Source of the DNA: Diphasiastrum complanatum
Taxonomy: Eukaryota; Streptophyta; Lycopodiopsida; Lycopodiales; Lycopodiaceae
NCBI GenBank assembly: GCA_029204225.1
Contig: CM055093.1
Location: forward strand, 21,386,823-21,450,822
Reading direction: 5' to 3'
Length of the DNA: 64,000 nucleotides
In this document: positions 33,208 to 45,274 of the stretch, piece after piece
Layout: every line of letters begins with the position of its first letter
Numbering within the stretch: the stretch's first letter is position 1
Program-made: the position numbers and the translations under genes
Notes under the pieces: generated by a model
What the model was told of the DNA's origin: nothing
What the model saw: only the letters and a program-made list of their open reading frames with translations
Database searches by the model: none

Positions 33208-34105
33208 ATGGATTCCTAAGGGAAAGCCAGTCCTATCATGGACAAGCTTGATGGAGCCAATTACCATCTATGAAAATTTAAGATGAAAACTGTACTAATG
33301 GCTAAAGAATTGTATGACATTGTTATAGGTGCAGAAGGGAAACCCGAAGCAATCGCCAGATGGAAGCTGAAGGATGGAAAGGCTTTCACGTTGATCATTC
33401 TCAACATTTCGGATACTCAGATCAATCATGTATCCGAAGCCCATACATCCAAAGAAGTCTGGGACATCTTGAGCACATTATACGAAGTGCGAGATATAGC
33501 TTCCAAGCTACATCTCAGGAAGAAATTTTACTCCCTCAAGATGGCAAATGGTGATTCCCTACAAAATTACATCAATCAAATCAAGAACCTGCTGAAGCAA
33601 ATGGCCGTTGTCGATCTGTCATAGATGATCAAGACGCAGTGATGCAACTGCTTACAAGCTTGCCAAGCTCATACGACAATTGGGTGATGATCATCATGGC
33701 ACATCCAGAACTGACTCTATCGAAAGTCATTACAATGTTGTTGCAGGAAGACACGCGGAGGAACAAAGCCTCTAGTTCTTCAACTGATTCTCATGCTTTA
33801 TACACCAACAAGAGCACGACTAAGCAGTAGAAGAAGAGGGCCTGGGGCAATCAAAGAAAGACTAGAAATCAGCACAACACAAGAAACAGTCAAATCCACA
33901 AACGAAGAAGAAGTTGTTCTGCAGATACTACAAACGAAACAACCACGAAATTCAAGACTGCCGGATACTGCAAGCAAACAACAATAGCAAGAGACAGTTG
34001 AATCAAGTGGCCAATGCAACTACAGAAGCTCCACAACCCATTCAAGAAGCGGATCAAGCATTGCTGATTGCAACATCTATTCCAAGTCAGTGCATCAATC
34101 CTTCA
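33208..34105 (+). pseudogene. gag: Copia gag with damaged zinc knuckle
   Basis: The ATG at 33208 opens MDS (stop) GKASPIMDKLDGANYHL with a Trp-to-stop change before KFKMKTVL. The UBN2-type gag body follows (EVWDILSTLY, LHLRKKFYSLKM, LLTSLPSSYD). A one-base shift near 33620 moves the frame. The zinc knuckle at 33920-33961 reads C-x2-Y-x4-H-x4-C, with Tyr for the second Cys. Gag then jumps directly to RT at about 34107, so protease, integrase and the RT N-terminal half are deleted. Confidence 0.85.
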
Positions 34106-34107
34106 TT

Positions 34108-35118
34108 ATCATCACCTTATACGTGGATGATACGTTGCTTTTTAGCAACAATATCAATTTGGTCAAGGATTCTAAACAGATGTTGTTTTCTGAGTTCGAC
34201 ATGACTGATATAGGTGAAGCTCACTTCTGTCTGGGCATACATATCCATAGAGACAGAGCGGGATGACTACTCTATATCACTCAACAAAGGTATCTTCACA
34301 ATGTTCTTGATAGATACAATCTAATGAATTGTAAGTTAGCTCACTCACCGATATATCCAGGCTTGCGTTTGCCAAAGGACCAATGTCCCAAGACCAAGCA
34401 GGAAGAGGAGCATATGAGAGAGTATCCTTATCGATCGATACTTGGATCTCTCATGTGCGCAATGGTCTATACAAGACCTGATATCTCTTTTGCAGTAAGC
34501 TCACTTAGCCAATATATAGCTAATCTTGGCATTACCCATTGGAAGGCTCTCATAAGAGTCATGAAGTATATTCGATCTACCATGGACCAGTGCATCTGCT
34601 ATGGAGAAGTCAACAATGACAATCTTCATCAGCTCAATGGATGTTCTGATGCAAGTTGGGGAGGAGATGTAGACAATCGTAAATCCACATCTGGATTTAC
34701 ATTCTTCTTCAGCGGTGGTCCTATCTCATGGAACAGTCGTAAGCAAACCTCTATCGCTCTTTCTTCTACAAAAGCTAAATACATTGCTGCTTCTCAATCT
34801 ATTAAAGAAGTGGTTTGGTTGAAAAGTTTACTGTCAGACATTAACTTGTATCAGTACAGCCCTACAATTATATTCTATGATATTCAGAGTGTTATTGCCT
34901 TATCAGCCAACCCTAGATTTCACTCTAGGAGTAAGCACATTGAAATCAAACATCACTACATCAGGGACAAGGTTCTCAACAAGGAGGTAAGCTTACCGTA
35001 CTGTAGAACGCAGGACATGGTTGCAGATATATTCACGAAGGCATTATGTATTAATGCACACAACAAGTTTTGTGCATTGCTTAGTCTAAAGATCAAGGCA
35101 TTCACGGATCCATATTAA
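34108..35118 (+). pseudogene. pol: Copia reverse transcriptase C-terminus and RNase H
   Basis: It starts at the catalytic box (YVDD codons 34120-34131: LYVDDTLLFSNN), continues DMTDIGEAHFCLGI, hits a TGA where Arg is expected (about 34265), and is then open from 34324 to the TAA at 35118. RNase H keeps GCSDASWGGD and a middle Asp but has STKAKY for STEAEY. The part from 34391 is repeated without change in the left arm. The polypurine tract AAGGGGGGC follows the stop. Confidence 0.85.
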
Positions 35119-35125
35119 GGGGGGC

Positions 35126-35883
35126 TATTGGATTTATCTCCTTTACTCTCCTAAATCCTATGTTAATCTGCCTCCATTCATGCTGCTACATTTCTACTCG
35201 TGTTGTTCACAGTCTGCATATTTACCTGTAAAATAAGACAGACGAATAAAATGCAATTGTCTGCATAAATACAAGTGAATTTTCACAGGCGAGAAAGGCG
35301 AAAAATGCGACACTGCCTATAAATGCCAAAGGTGCCCTTCACGGTCTCAGGTACCTTGTAAATCAGTTTTTAAGGCAATTGTCAGAGTGTCGCGTTTTTC
35401 GCATCTTCATCAACGTTCACTTTAGCGGAGGCTACTGTCACGGCCTTCTCACACTCATCCCATGCAACTGTGCAATCAGATTTGACAACGATAGTAGCCA
35501 CCCACGATCTCCCACAGACAGCACATCCACTTTGTACTTGTTTCATCTGCACACCTGTAAAAATTATGTATATACTGAATACCACCTGCGTATTCATACA
35601 TCATAAGTGAGAAACAAGCATCAAGTGTATGAAGCAATACATACCATCAGAAGTGTATCAGAGATAAACTAAGTAGATGTTTTCGTGCTTCGATTCTTTG
35701 TATTGTCAGTAATAGGCTTACCACCATTTACAGATTGGATTAGCTTTGTGAGCATGCGGTTTTGTCCGCTATTGTGTTGTGCTCACCTGCATTATTGACC
35801 TGTATATTTCGCTATACTTAATCTGAATACAACTCTGTTGTTCTACGTTCAGATTTGTGTCAATTTTTGCAATGCTTTCTACA
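35126..35883 (+). mobile_element. Copia LTR, type A (right-arm copy)
   Basis: It starts TATTGGATTT after the polypurine tract and ends TTTCTACA. TATAAAT at 35318-35324 is the likely promoter. It does not match the sequence upstream of the 5' LTR (type B), so the 5' and 3' ends of this locus are from different LTRs. The short ORFs in it are chance frames on both strands. Confidence 0.7.
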
Positions 35884-36308
35884 TTTTGTTTGACTTTCTT
35901 ATTGCTTAATCTGGTAGTCTACTCTTAGCGAATTATTATTAGTCTAGCCGTTCGCGACTAATATTTAGTCTTGTCTTTCGCGACTAATTATCAGTCTAGC
36001 TCAGTCTAGCTTTTCGCGAATAATTCGCGACTACTAATTTGTCTAGCTGTTCACAACAAATTATCTTTTTGATGTTTTGATGCTTAATGTTTGGCTACGT
36101 AATAAGCTCAAACGTGATTTTTATCACTAACTTTCTATTTGTGTTTGATAGGCGTAGTCATGCTTAAGGAAAGAGTGAGACAGTTTATTCCGCTGTGCAG
36201 GAACACTTTCCGTTCGAGTTCATTTCTTTTTCGAGTTTCGAGTTCGCTTCTTTTCGTGTTCGTTCCTTTTTGAACTATTTTCGCTTGTCACACCCCTCTT
36301 TCCCAACA
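35884..36308 (+). mobile_element. Copia LTR, type B (3' part)
   Basis: It begins TTTTGTTTGACTTTC exactly where type A ends, and matches 32682-33051 to the shared end TCTTTCCCAACA. It contains an extra 30-40 bp of TTCG-rich repeats (36230-36275). Its first part is missing or displaced. This fits an A element inserted into the 3' LTR of a B element. Confidence 0.75.
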
Positions 36309-36634
36309 TGATTTCCAATGTAAGGTGATAATTCACCCAATGTTCATGTAAATTGAAGTTAGAATCAGACCCAATAGGAAAATTTATTGCTTAGTATACT
36401 TTTAAAAGCAGATGTTGTACTTCAGATCAGAGATAAACAACTAGAAAATTGTTCCATCTCTAAGTACTTATTTAATAATTGAAGTCGAAACTAAGGATAC
36501 TGATTTTCTAAGTAAATGTAAAAGTTAAAAGATTGGTTTGTTAGCTTTTGAACTTGATCTTCAAGATAGGTCGACTACTAATCCGGTGTTTCGTGTAAAC
36601 TGGAGGGATCCTACAGGGAATATTCTTTAGCTTT

Positions 36635-37033
36635 TCTACTTCATATGCAACGATGGACCACTAAATGTCCTTATCAAATTTTGTTCAATGGCTTTAGCCT
36701 ATTAGGCAGCGATGCAAACCAAAAGACAATTGCCTTTTTGTTGATTACATATATGCTTGATAAACATGTGCTTGAAACCAAATGGAAGTGGTCGTTGTCA
36801 AGCGATGGGACAATGGGCTCAAAAATGAACTTTCTTCTTGATTATTGTCTGATTCTTACATTCTGCTGGTCCAACAATGGACAGTAGAAAGCTTTCAAGT
36901 TCATCTTTCACCTCACAAAAAGTTTGCTTAGAACAAGGCTTAATGGATCTAATGTTGTGTGGACAGCGATCCACCACTTGATTTAATAATTAAATGATAC
37001 TTCTATGTCTTTTCAAGCACTTGGCTTATCTAA
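36635..37033 (+). repeat. Dispersed repeat family R, copy 2 (partial)
   Basis: It matches copy 1 (minus strand of 3656-4010) closely and copy 3 (62735-63195) more loosely. It lacks about 70-90 bp around 36850 and all of the 5' third. GCGATGGAC-type motifs are at about 36649, 36707, 36801 and 36872. Confidence 0.75.
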
Positions 37034-37339
37034 TGCGCAATGTGAAGCACCACTACAGTTGCGAAATGCAAGCACAACCATGCATTCAATTCTGCAGAAC
37101 GAGGATCGAGAGATCACAGTAGCACACATTTGTCGAGAGACCATGTAAAGAATGGATCAGAGGGAGTGCAGATCTGTATCCCAGCATCGCAACCAGTGCC
37201 CACTGCTCACGTAATGCAAAGCAGCACAAGCAGTCTGTTAGCCTAATGACCTACAACACCTGAAGCATGCATAAGCACTAGACTTCTCCATTTTCAATTA
37301 TTTGTCTTATTTCTTGATTGTTTTCAATAACCTACCGCC
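37034..37339. other. Unassigned stretch upstream of the GH18 promoter
   Basis: This segment is present in the right arm only; in the left arm the R repeat joins the promoter arm directly. No coding or repeat structure was recognised. Confidence 0.5.
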
Positions 37340-38567
37340 AGCTGTCCATGCATTTTGATATAAATTCAGAGTAAAGTGGTAGTTGTTCAAGTGATAATTC
37401 TAGCAAAATGTATTAGTATGCCAACTATCAAGGGTGGCCATTCTGGCATAATAGGCTAGTAAGATAGCTCTCATGGTGGTCATTTGAGCAAAATGTATTA
37501 GTAGCCAGCTGGCTCTTCCAAATATTTTGGCACTGCAATTGTGTGGTTCAAAATTGTGCTAGTGGAGGTCATTCCAAAATACGTAATTGTCATTTGGGCT
37601 CATAGTGGACAGGTGCCAGATTCTTATTGGATCAGATAGGAGAAGTTTAAACCCATATTCGTTTGAGCCTTTCAATTGAAAGGCCCAAACTTCAATTACG
37701 ACAAGTAGCAGGCTTGAGTAGGCATGCTACAGCCCGTAGCGGGCCTGCTCACCTAGTCCAAAGAAAACCTGACCACAGAGCCTTACGAGGGGGGAAAGGC
37801 CCTGTCTGAGGGCCTTCCTTGCTGAGAGGACCCTCGTCCGAGGGCAGGCCTCGACCAGCAAGGAAGGCCCGAGGGCGGGGACTAGTTTTGTTTTGTTTTT
37901 TTTTTTCGGTCCGTTCGGACTAGTTTTTTTTTTTCAGTTTTTTGGGACAAATTTTTTTACATTTGTAGTGGAATGTGGATGTGGACGGCCAATGACGGGC
38001 TGCCACATAGCACATGCAACTTCGGAATCCACCACCAATATGATACGGGAGTTAGAAACCAGGATTGAGAAGCAGCAAGAAGAGGCCCGCTCTTGGGCAT
38101 CAGTTCTGAAAAAAGGCACCAAACCAAGCTCCCATCTCCTCGGTTATCTCAGCCACCATCTCGGAAGAGAAATCTCGAGACCAAAAAGCCCACAACATAA
38201 GAGTTCGCGGGATCCCGAATTCACAGGATGCCTTGGCTGAAGCCAGACGCTTTCTCGACACCACTCTCAGGCAGAGGACATTCCACCGGAGAGAGGAGAA
38301 AGAACATGCATTTCGTAAAGAGAGAACATGCATTCCACCGAGAGAGGAGAGAAAACGTGCATTACATTGGAAAGAGGAGAGAGAAAGTGCATTCCATAGA
38401 AAGAAAATGATAGATTCCTAGGAAAGAAAATTGGATGAACATTATGCTCATGGAGGTGGTCCCAAAATACAAAAGACACCTCACCAAAATGCATTGCGTT
38501 CCTTATTAAGGAATGCCCAGGACTAATAGGAGCACGAAGTGCACAACTCCTCTAACAGCGTAAAACT

Positions 38568-38653
38568 ACGCGTATCCTTTATATCCTGGTTTGTTTATTC
38601 TTGATTACGCGTACAAGATCAACCGACCCTTTATATCCTGGTTGACTACGCGT
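38568..38653 (+). promoter_or_regulatory. Triple ACGCGT repeat in the GH18 promoter
   Basis: ACGCGT occurs at 38568-38573, 38607-38612 and 38648-38653 within about 40-bp units that share ACAAGATCAACC and CCTTTATAT. CGCGT cores are bound by CAMTA factors in stress-induced plant genes; that link is inference. The distance to the ATG is about 720-800 bp. Confidence 0.5.
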
Positions 38654-38984
38654 ACAAGATCAACCAACCCTTTATATTCTAGTTTGTTTATTATTCATCA
38701 CTGATCATGGTGTTTGAAAAGTTGAAGAATGCAAGCAGTGTGCGGTTGAACTAGTCCAAATTTTGACACAATATCATCTCAAGTTCTGTCGGCATTTCCC
38801 GGTTGTTATAATCAGCATCGTTAGTGTAAATGGTAAATGTAAAATAAGTGTCTACTCCATATATACTAATCTAGTCGCTTCATCCGAGTCCCCTAGTAAT
38901 TCATTCTAAGTTTAGCTTCCTTCCTCTAAATTGGTCTGGTGATACCTCTGGAACGTATTATTACTGACAATGTCATTCATTCCG

Positions 38985-39062
38985 CACACCGAGCTGAGTC
39001 AAGCTGCTACTAGATTGCGTCCCCACACCGAGCCGGGTCAAGCTGCTACTACATTGCTTCCA
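38985..39062 (+). repeat. Two-unit 39-bp promoter repeat
   Basis: Units 38985-39023 and 39024-39062 both read CACACCGAGC.G.GTCAAGCT followed by GCTACTA.ATTGC. They sit 60-140 bp upstream of the TATA box. Confidence 0.85.
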
Positions 39063-39123
39063 CGGCGGTTCCTCTCCTTTCCACTCAGCTCCAGTTAGTC
39101 TTCTATGCTCTGTACTCAGCCGA

Positions 39124-39130
39124 TATAAAT
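39124..39130 (+). promoter_or_regulatory. TATA box of the GH18 gene
   Basis: TATAAAT lies 237 bp upstream of the ATG, implying a leader of about 205 bases. The copy in the left arm drives the chimeric ORF. Confidence 0.65.
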
Positions 39131-39366
39131 CCTGCTCCCCTCTACGATGCCTGCAGCACTATCATTCACATTCATCATAAAACACTAGTGCTCCACTCCC
39201 TTGAGAGTTAACTATCTAGCTAGCTCAGGAATCCTAACTTCCAAACTCCAAAGCCTTATCTCTAGCTCTCATAGTACTCACAAGTGATCATCCTGTGGAT
39301 CGCGAATTCCAGTCGAAATACCATAAAAAAAATACAGTTCTAGAGGCTGATTCATAAATTGAAGCA

Positions 39367-40320
39367 ATGGCACAAAGGCAAAGAATTCAGCTTCCCCAAA
39401 TTCCTGCTATGGTTGTGCTACTGATAATTATTTCTTCAACAGCCATCGACACCGCGTCGGCGGTCAGACATTTCCCTGGGGCAGGTGCTCGTGCACTCCT
39501 CCAATCCACCCACGGTAACCTGATAGTGGACTACATAGGCGCCTCTGGAGCGTCGGATCTCCAATTTACGGATCTCCCTATATCCGCCTCCCTGCAATAC
39601 ATCTTACCTCTCTCATTCGCCATCGATGCAGACGCCTCGGGAAACACTCAGAATGGTATCTTCAGCCCCTTTTGGGCATCCAGTCTAACTCCCGAGGCTG
39701 CACAGAGCTTCAAGCAGAGCAATCCCAACGTCAAGCTGCTTGTCAGCCTCGCAGGCTTCTCCCAGTTCACCTCAGACGGCACCACCAGGAATGTCGATTG
39801 GTATGATCCCCCCAGCACCGACACTTGGATCACCAATGCAGTCAGCTCCATCTCCAGCCTCGTTTCTCAATACTCACTGGACGGCGTGGACGTAGACTAC
39901 GAGAACTTTCCCACCTCTACCACGTTCACCACCTGCATTGGTGGTCTCATCTCCAACCTCAAGAGCGCTGGAACTATTTCCACAGCATCCATTGCCCCCT
40001 TTGGAGCCACTCTTTCCATCTATGCAGACCTCTTTGCCAACTTTGGTTCCTCCATAGATTACGTGAACTATCAGTTCTACGCTGATGGTTTGGCATCTCA
40101 ATCCGACTTCATAAGCAGCTACAACAATGTGGCTGGCAGTTTCGATGCTAGCAAGCTGCTGGCTAGTGTTGAGGCTGGTGGCCGAGGACTGCAGGGATCC
40201 GACTTCACTGGAGCCGCCCAACAATTGAACATTCCAGGCATCATGATCTTCAATGTTGACAACGATAAGGGAACTGGCTTCAGCACCGAGCAGGCAGTGG
40301 CTTCTTTTCTCTCCAGTTAG
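39367..40320 (+). CDS. GH18 chitinase-like protein, secreted
   Basis: A single 317-codon frame without intron. Residues 1 to about 32 form a signal peptide (basic start, VVLLIIISS core, likely cut after TASA). The mature part is a glycoside hydrolase family 18 barrel: NLIVDYIGA (strand 1), SFAID, KLLVSLAGFS (equivalent of the SxGG strand), then the catalytic DGVDVDYE with Glu179 as proton donor and Asp175/Asp177 kept, and VNYQFY near residue 235. It is the size of the plant class V/tulip-bulb chitinase-like group, which also includes storage and inhibitor proteins, so activity on chitin is probable but not certain. The start is set by the signal peptide and the TATA box at 39124. Defence or stress use is inferred from the family and promoter. 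Its promoter and first 30 codons are duplicated in inverted orientation at 1-3.6 kb. Confidence 0.92.
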   Translation: MAQRQRIQLPQIPAMVVLLIIISSTAIDTASAVRHFPGAGARALLQSTHGNLIVDYIGASGASDLQFTDLPISASLQYILPLSFAIDADASGNTQNGIFSPFWASSLTPEAAQSFKQSNPNVKLLVSLAGFSQFTSDGTTRNVDWYDPPSTDTWITNAVSSISSLVSQYSLDGVDVDYENFPTSTTFTTCIGGLISNLKSAGTISTASIAPFGATLSIYADLFANFGSSIDYVNYQFYADGLASQSDFISSYNNVAGSFDASKLLASVEAGGRGLQGSDFTGAAQQLNIPGIMIFNVDNDKGTGFSTEQAVASFLSS

Positions 40321-41600
40321 CAGCTTCAGCTTATAAAATTCTATAAAGGTAATGAAAGAGGTGAGGAGTTCCTCCTATAACATGCATTCATGGCGATGTG
40401 TGTGACATGCTTTGAAAGTTCTATGCGGTTCACGAGACCTTTAAAGCAAATGGGAATCATTAGAAAAAGCTACCCAATTCGTACTCGATCGAGGTGCATT
40501 TTGCTTGGGTATTGGATTGCTCTTAATTACAAAAAGGTTACTTGATTGGCAGTTCAAAGTTGTCTTCCAAAGAAGTGTCCTCAAGCTCTATTTGACAAAG
40601 TTAATGAGACAACTCGTGGTGAGTTTTCTACTTCATGTTTTTAGCACATTAATATTTGTAGCACCATTCAAGAATGGTGGTGTAACTCCACCAAATCTAT
40701 GAAGGGTACATGAAATTGGTATGCAATTATGCCCTAGACATTATGCCTAATTCACCAAGATTAACTACATCAATTTTTATACTTTATAATATATCAAATC
40801 ATATTACATTCACAATAAGTTCAAACATCTAATCAATTGATAAGATAACCCACACCATGAAGGCCTTCTCTTTTTGGATGAATGAAACTGGCTTGCTCAA
40901 CTACATTCCTAACAATGTCATACATGAATTCTTCAAAGATGGCCTCATCCATCCTTATGGTTGATGATTCTCATTCCAACTTGCAAATATCAAGAACTTG
41001 ATATGAGGTCACTTTAGTTCAAATCTGTCTGAACGTCCCCACCATCCACATTGGGTTTCACAATGTTATGGGATGGTCATTGGTCATACATGAGTACAAA
41101 AGGATGGCCATGATGAAAAACAAGGAATTGCATTTTTCCATAACGTGTCTTGTAGTCTTCTACACCTTCTTTAGTCTCAATCACTCATTTCTCACCATTC
41201 TAATAGCATTATATGAAGAAATTTGATATAATGGAAAAGAGTAAGTGAGCATCTCCTCTCAAGATGCAATTGTCCTAATGTCAATGACATCATGTCTAGC
41301 TAAAAGTCATTGAAAATTTCACACGACTCCCGAATCAAATCCACATAATTTTTACTTGTCCACAAACTCATTTTTATTCCCCATTCTTGAACTAGTCTCT
41401 CCACTTAGATGTGTACTTGCAACTAGCAACTCTTCCTTATCCTCAGTGCAGATGTCTTTAATGGCAATGATGTTGGTCATACCATAATCAAGGAAGTAGT
41501 GGTGGTCATTGCAAACCAATAATCAAGGATATCCCCAAGAAAATCAAAAGAACTATCAATTGACTACATTAAAAAATCGTGTCTTGCAAAGTCACGTCCA
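40321..41600. other. GH18 3' flank; no further gene
   Basis: TATAAAATTCTATAAAGG (about 40331-40350) could belong to the 3' UTR, but no clear AATAAA signal is seen. The frame at 40505-40702 has no domain. Confidence 0.45.
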
Positions 41601-41619
41601 TGGATGTATAGTTCTTGAT

Positions 41620-43880
41620 TTCTTTATCAACCATTCTCCATTTAGCTTTAGGGTTATTGAAAACCATATGCCAGAGAGAATTATGGCCAAATATTGCAAA
41701 AGGGAAAGAGAGAATAACCATTGAATGACGCAAAAGTATATTGACCTATCAACAAAATCTGGGCTAAATCAAGAGTTTTCGTAGTTGATTTCATAGGAAT
41801 GAATGTAGCTAATTTAGCCTAGTTTGACCACTACCACCCAAATAGATTCATTCTAGCATTGGGTCCTGGGAAGTCCAACCACAAAATCCATAGGTATACT
41901 TTCTCATTTCTTATATATGGGATATCTAAAGGATGTAGTAAGCCATTATCTTTAAAACGTTTAGCTTTAGTGAACTAGCTTGAGATTGCCAATGAGCTCC
42001 CAAAATTTTCTTTCTTCTCACTATGGAGAGAGGGAATACATAGCAAATTCGACTTCCTTCTTGAAGTTAGGTGGATTTCCAGCATGTAATAAGGAAGTTA
42101 ACTCACTCTCCTTGACCTAAAATGAAACCCTAGTCTATTTCCTAGAGTTATGCTTGGTAGGTAGCTAGTTGGTCAAATTTTCACCTTAAACTTAGGTGTA
42201 GGTCCTATAAAGTAGGGATGACCACCAAATAGACATGACCAACTCTCTTGACTTGACCTAACCTACATTAGGATGGGTTTCCCATGTGGCATCATGGCCT
42301 CACATGTGTGGGACCCACTTATGTACACAATTTACACTATTCTACATGGTTTTTGATCAAGCTAGATTTGCCAATTTTTGACAATTCTTCACATACCAAA
42401 TCACCCATCTTGACAAACATCCGAAAGCCTCCATCCTTCTTCCCTTTCAAGAGAACCAAATCACTTCATGGTGCATTACTAGATTGAATATGTCCCATCC
42501 TCAAATAATTTTCTATCTGATTAGTAACCTCTATCTCCTCCTAAAATAACCATAAGGTTGTTTGGAGATAGGTGGACTACTTGGAATTAACTCTATCTTA
42601 TGGTCAACTAACGTAGAGGGTGATAATGCATGAGGTAATTCAACTGGAAAAACATCTTGAAATTCATTAATGATCATATATTTCTTCATTTGCTCTACAT
42701 CTTAATCAACAGAGTTAATAACTTTTAAAAGTTCACAACCATTTGAATCCTTCTTGGAAAATTCCAAAATAGGTAAAGCAAACAAAGAATATGCTTCATA
42801 CATAGAATCAACTTCCATTGAAGAAAGCCCCTCAAAGAAATGAACTTATTTATCTCCAAACATTGTAACTACTTTATCCCCTTCTCTGAAAAAAAAAGTA
42901 CACATCTTTCAAAAATTAATCTCCAAATATTTGGATTTCTTAAATAAGCATTCGTAATCTAAGATAAGATTCGTCCATGCTCAATCTAAAACATGAAAAT
43001 TAACTATTAGTTCCATATGTCCTTAAATAACAACTGGAAAATTTGGCACTTTACATCCCAAGCCTCCAATTCAACAACCAAAGCTATATAAATCTTATAT
43101 ATATAGTTTTGGTTTCAGTGTTCAGGTCGAGTTTCAGAATCTACAAAATATGAGGATTTTTAAAGTTATGAGTCAATCCATTGTTTAGTAAAGTACTAAC
43201 TTCCTCACCATACATTGTGTCTTTTTAATGAAATAGTTGGCATTTGGCATGAAAGAAATAGTATTGAATGAACATTCACACTCACAATCAACCAAATTAG
43301 TTTGAAGTTTCAAACCTTTATCACCCGACATTTCAATCATTTAAGTTCTTGATTTCTTTCACTCATGAAAAGTTTTTATAAGATGTCCATGTTTATTGAA
43401 AATGTAGCAAACATTATATTTATGAGGCTTCTGGGACAATTTGCTTTGCTGAATTCATAAGAATTCATAAGTTGCTCTATCCAATTCATCAAAGTACCAG
43501 GGCTGATTTTGCTCTTGAAATTGTTTTTTTCCTACTCCTACTGCTTCCTTGATGCTACTATCATAGAATCATGGGCCTTTATGATATGGATCACTCCGTC
43601 AAGATTTTAATGCAAGTTTCTTGGACATTCATTCTAGTAGTCAACCAAAAAATCCTAGGATGAATTGCCATGAGACTAACTTCATGTCGAATGATGGAAT
43701 CTTAGTCAATAGATCCAAAAATTTCTTGACATAGGTATTTATCTTACTCCCCATTTTACAATTGATAAATCTTTGATAATTCTACATCATTAGCCACCAA
43801 AAATGCCTTCCAAATAACTTCCATAAGTTCTCTCCATGTACCATGCCTTTGGTACATCATTTGGTGAAATATGCACATTG
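41620..43880 (-). mobile_element. Decayed Ty3/gypsy element
   Basis: Minus-strand fragments lie in gypsy order. A gag core (SKIYQL..., KKFLDLLTKIPSFDMKLVSW, 43640-43830) is followed by a broken zinc knuckle (CYIFNKHGHLIKTF, near 43400, where two Cys positions read Phe). Then come the RT N-terminus (NEFQDVFPVELPHALSPS, VDHKIELIPSS, 42560-42690) and the integrase core start (IPMDFVVGLPRTQ, ESIWVVVVKL, 41825-41910). RT palm, RNase H and the integrase zinc domain are deleted. Frames are riddled with stops. LTRs were not identified. Confidence 0.75.
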
Positions 43881-43934
43881 CTTAAAATGCACTTTCAATG
43901 ATTTGTAATTTTATGATTTTAGTAACAATATAGT

Positions 43935-44300
43935 AATTTTCATAATCTTTTTATTGTGCAAAGTCCTAAGTCTAGGATTTAGGAGTTCCCTTGGGCTTAA
44001 ACTAGAATCTTAAAAGGTGTTGCTATTGACAAATTCCAAGCTTGATTTAAATAATGAGATATTCGTGAATTCTTGTCTTGATTCCACCAAACCATAAGGG
44101 AGGTCTAGCTCTAATCACAATCTCATGTGAGTTGGATTGAGTGAGGAGCTAACAATCATCCTAATAAATAGGTCATTTCTAATTGAGACAAGTTTGCTTA
44201 TATGTAGGTCATTTCCAGTAGTTGTGAATTGGTTTAACTTTTAGAGACCACATGAATACTTGCACATCTAGGATGAGGTTCCAAGATGAGCAGCTCCTCC
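43935..44300. repeat. Direct repeat, copy 1
   Basis: It matches 45275-45662 from TTTTTATTGTGCAAAGTCC to GATGAGCAGCTCCTCC, with indels (for example copy 2 has extra bases near 45320 and 45560). The roughly 1-kb interior has no coding sequence. The pair could be the LTRs of a non-autonomous element or a local duplication. Confidence 0.8.
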
Positions 44301-45274
44301 AGGATCCATCATGTGCTTTGCTCACATTGCATTTTAACTTGGGCTAAGTTTTCAAGTGTGAAGGGTTCATAGTATTCAGATTTTCATTGTGAGTTCTTGG
44401 ATGTGCTAGCACCTCTCGAATGTATATTTTTGGACATCTTGGAATCCACAACGAGAATGGGACAATGGACGTTATATGATTCATAATTTTTATAATTTTA
44501 GTAACAATTATGTTGACTTCATCTTGATATGAAGGTCAGAAGCAATGATCATTCTCGCCTAATCCAAATACTTAAAATCTAAGTTCTCCAAATCATCTCC
44601 ACTAAGCACATTTTTGACATTAAGCTTTACAATTTTTTTTCTTTTTCAAATGTTGCATTACAACCTTTAGCTACAAAATTACAATCCATAGTACATTTGG
44701 AATGTTTTGTGTTTTGGCATAACATACACCACATGTCTATATGCATGCGCCTCAAAGTCTTAAACGTTCACTGCAACTTCAATTAACATTTTGAACTACA
44801 AAGTACCATTTTAGTACATTGTATGATTTGCTTGACACTTTAGACAACTGCAAAAATACACCTCATTATTTATACATATGCACACATACTTTTTTTTGTT
44901 GTTGGACGCATAGATAACATATAGCTACAATTATCATTATAAAGTGCATATAAAGTTCAGTGATTTCTTACTAAGAAACTTTGTAACAAACTTTTCATAA
45001 TAAGTCTGTGGAGCTCTACCAAGCGGCTCATCTCATCATCAATACTTTCTCCCAACTCTTTGCCAAGTAGTTAGAGAACCCAAAACAGAGAGAGCTTGAA
45101 AAAAAACTGCAAAATCTCAAGAGTGACAACCAAAACTTGGTCCCATTCATATATTTATGTGGTCATGATTGGAAAGAGACACAACTGCAAATTTGTAAAG
45201 ATATATTTCGAAGAGAGAGATTCTAAAGCTCGTTGGTCATATTGTTACTATCACAATACTTTTTCCTAAATATA

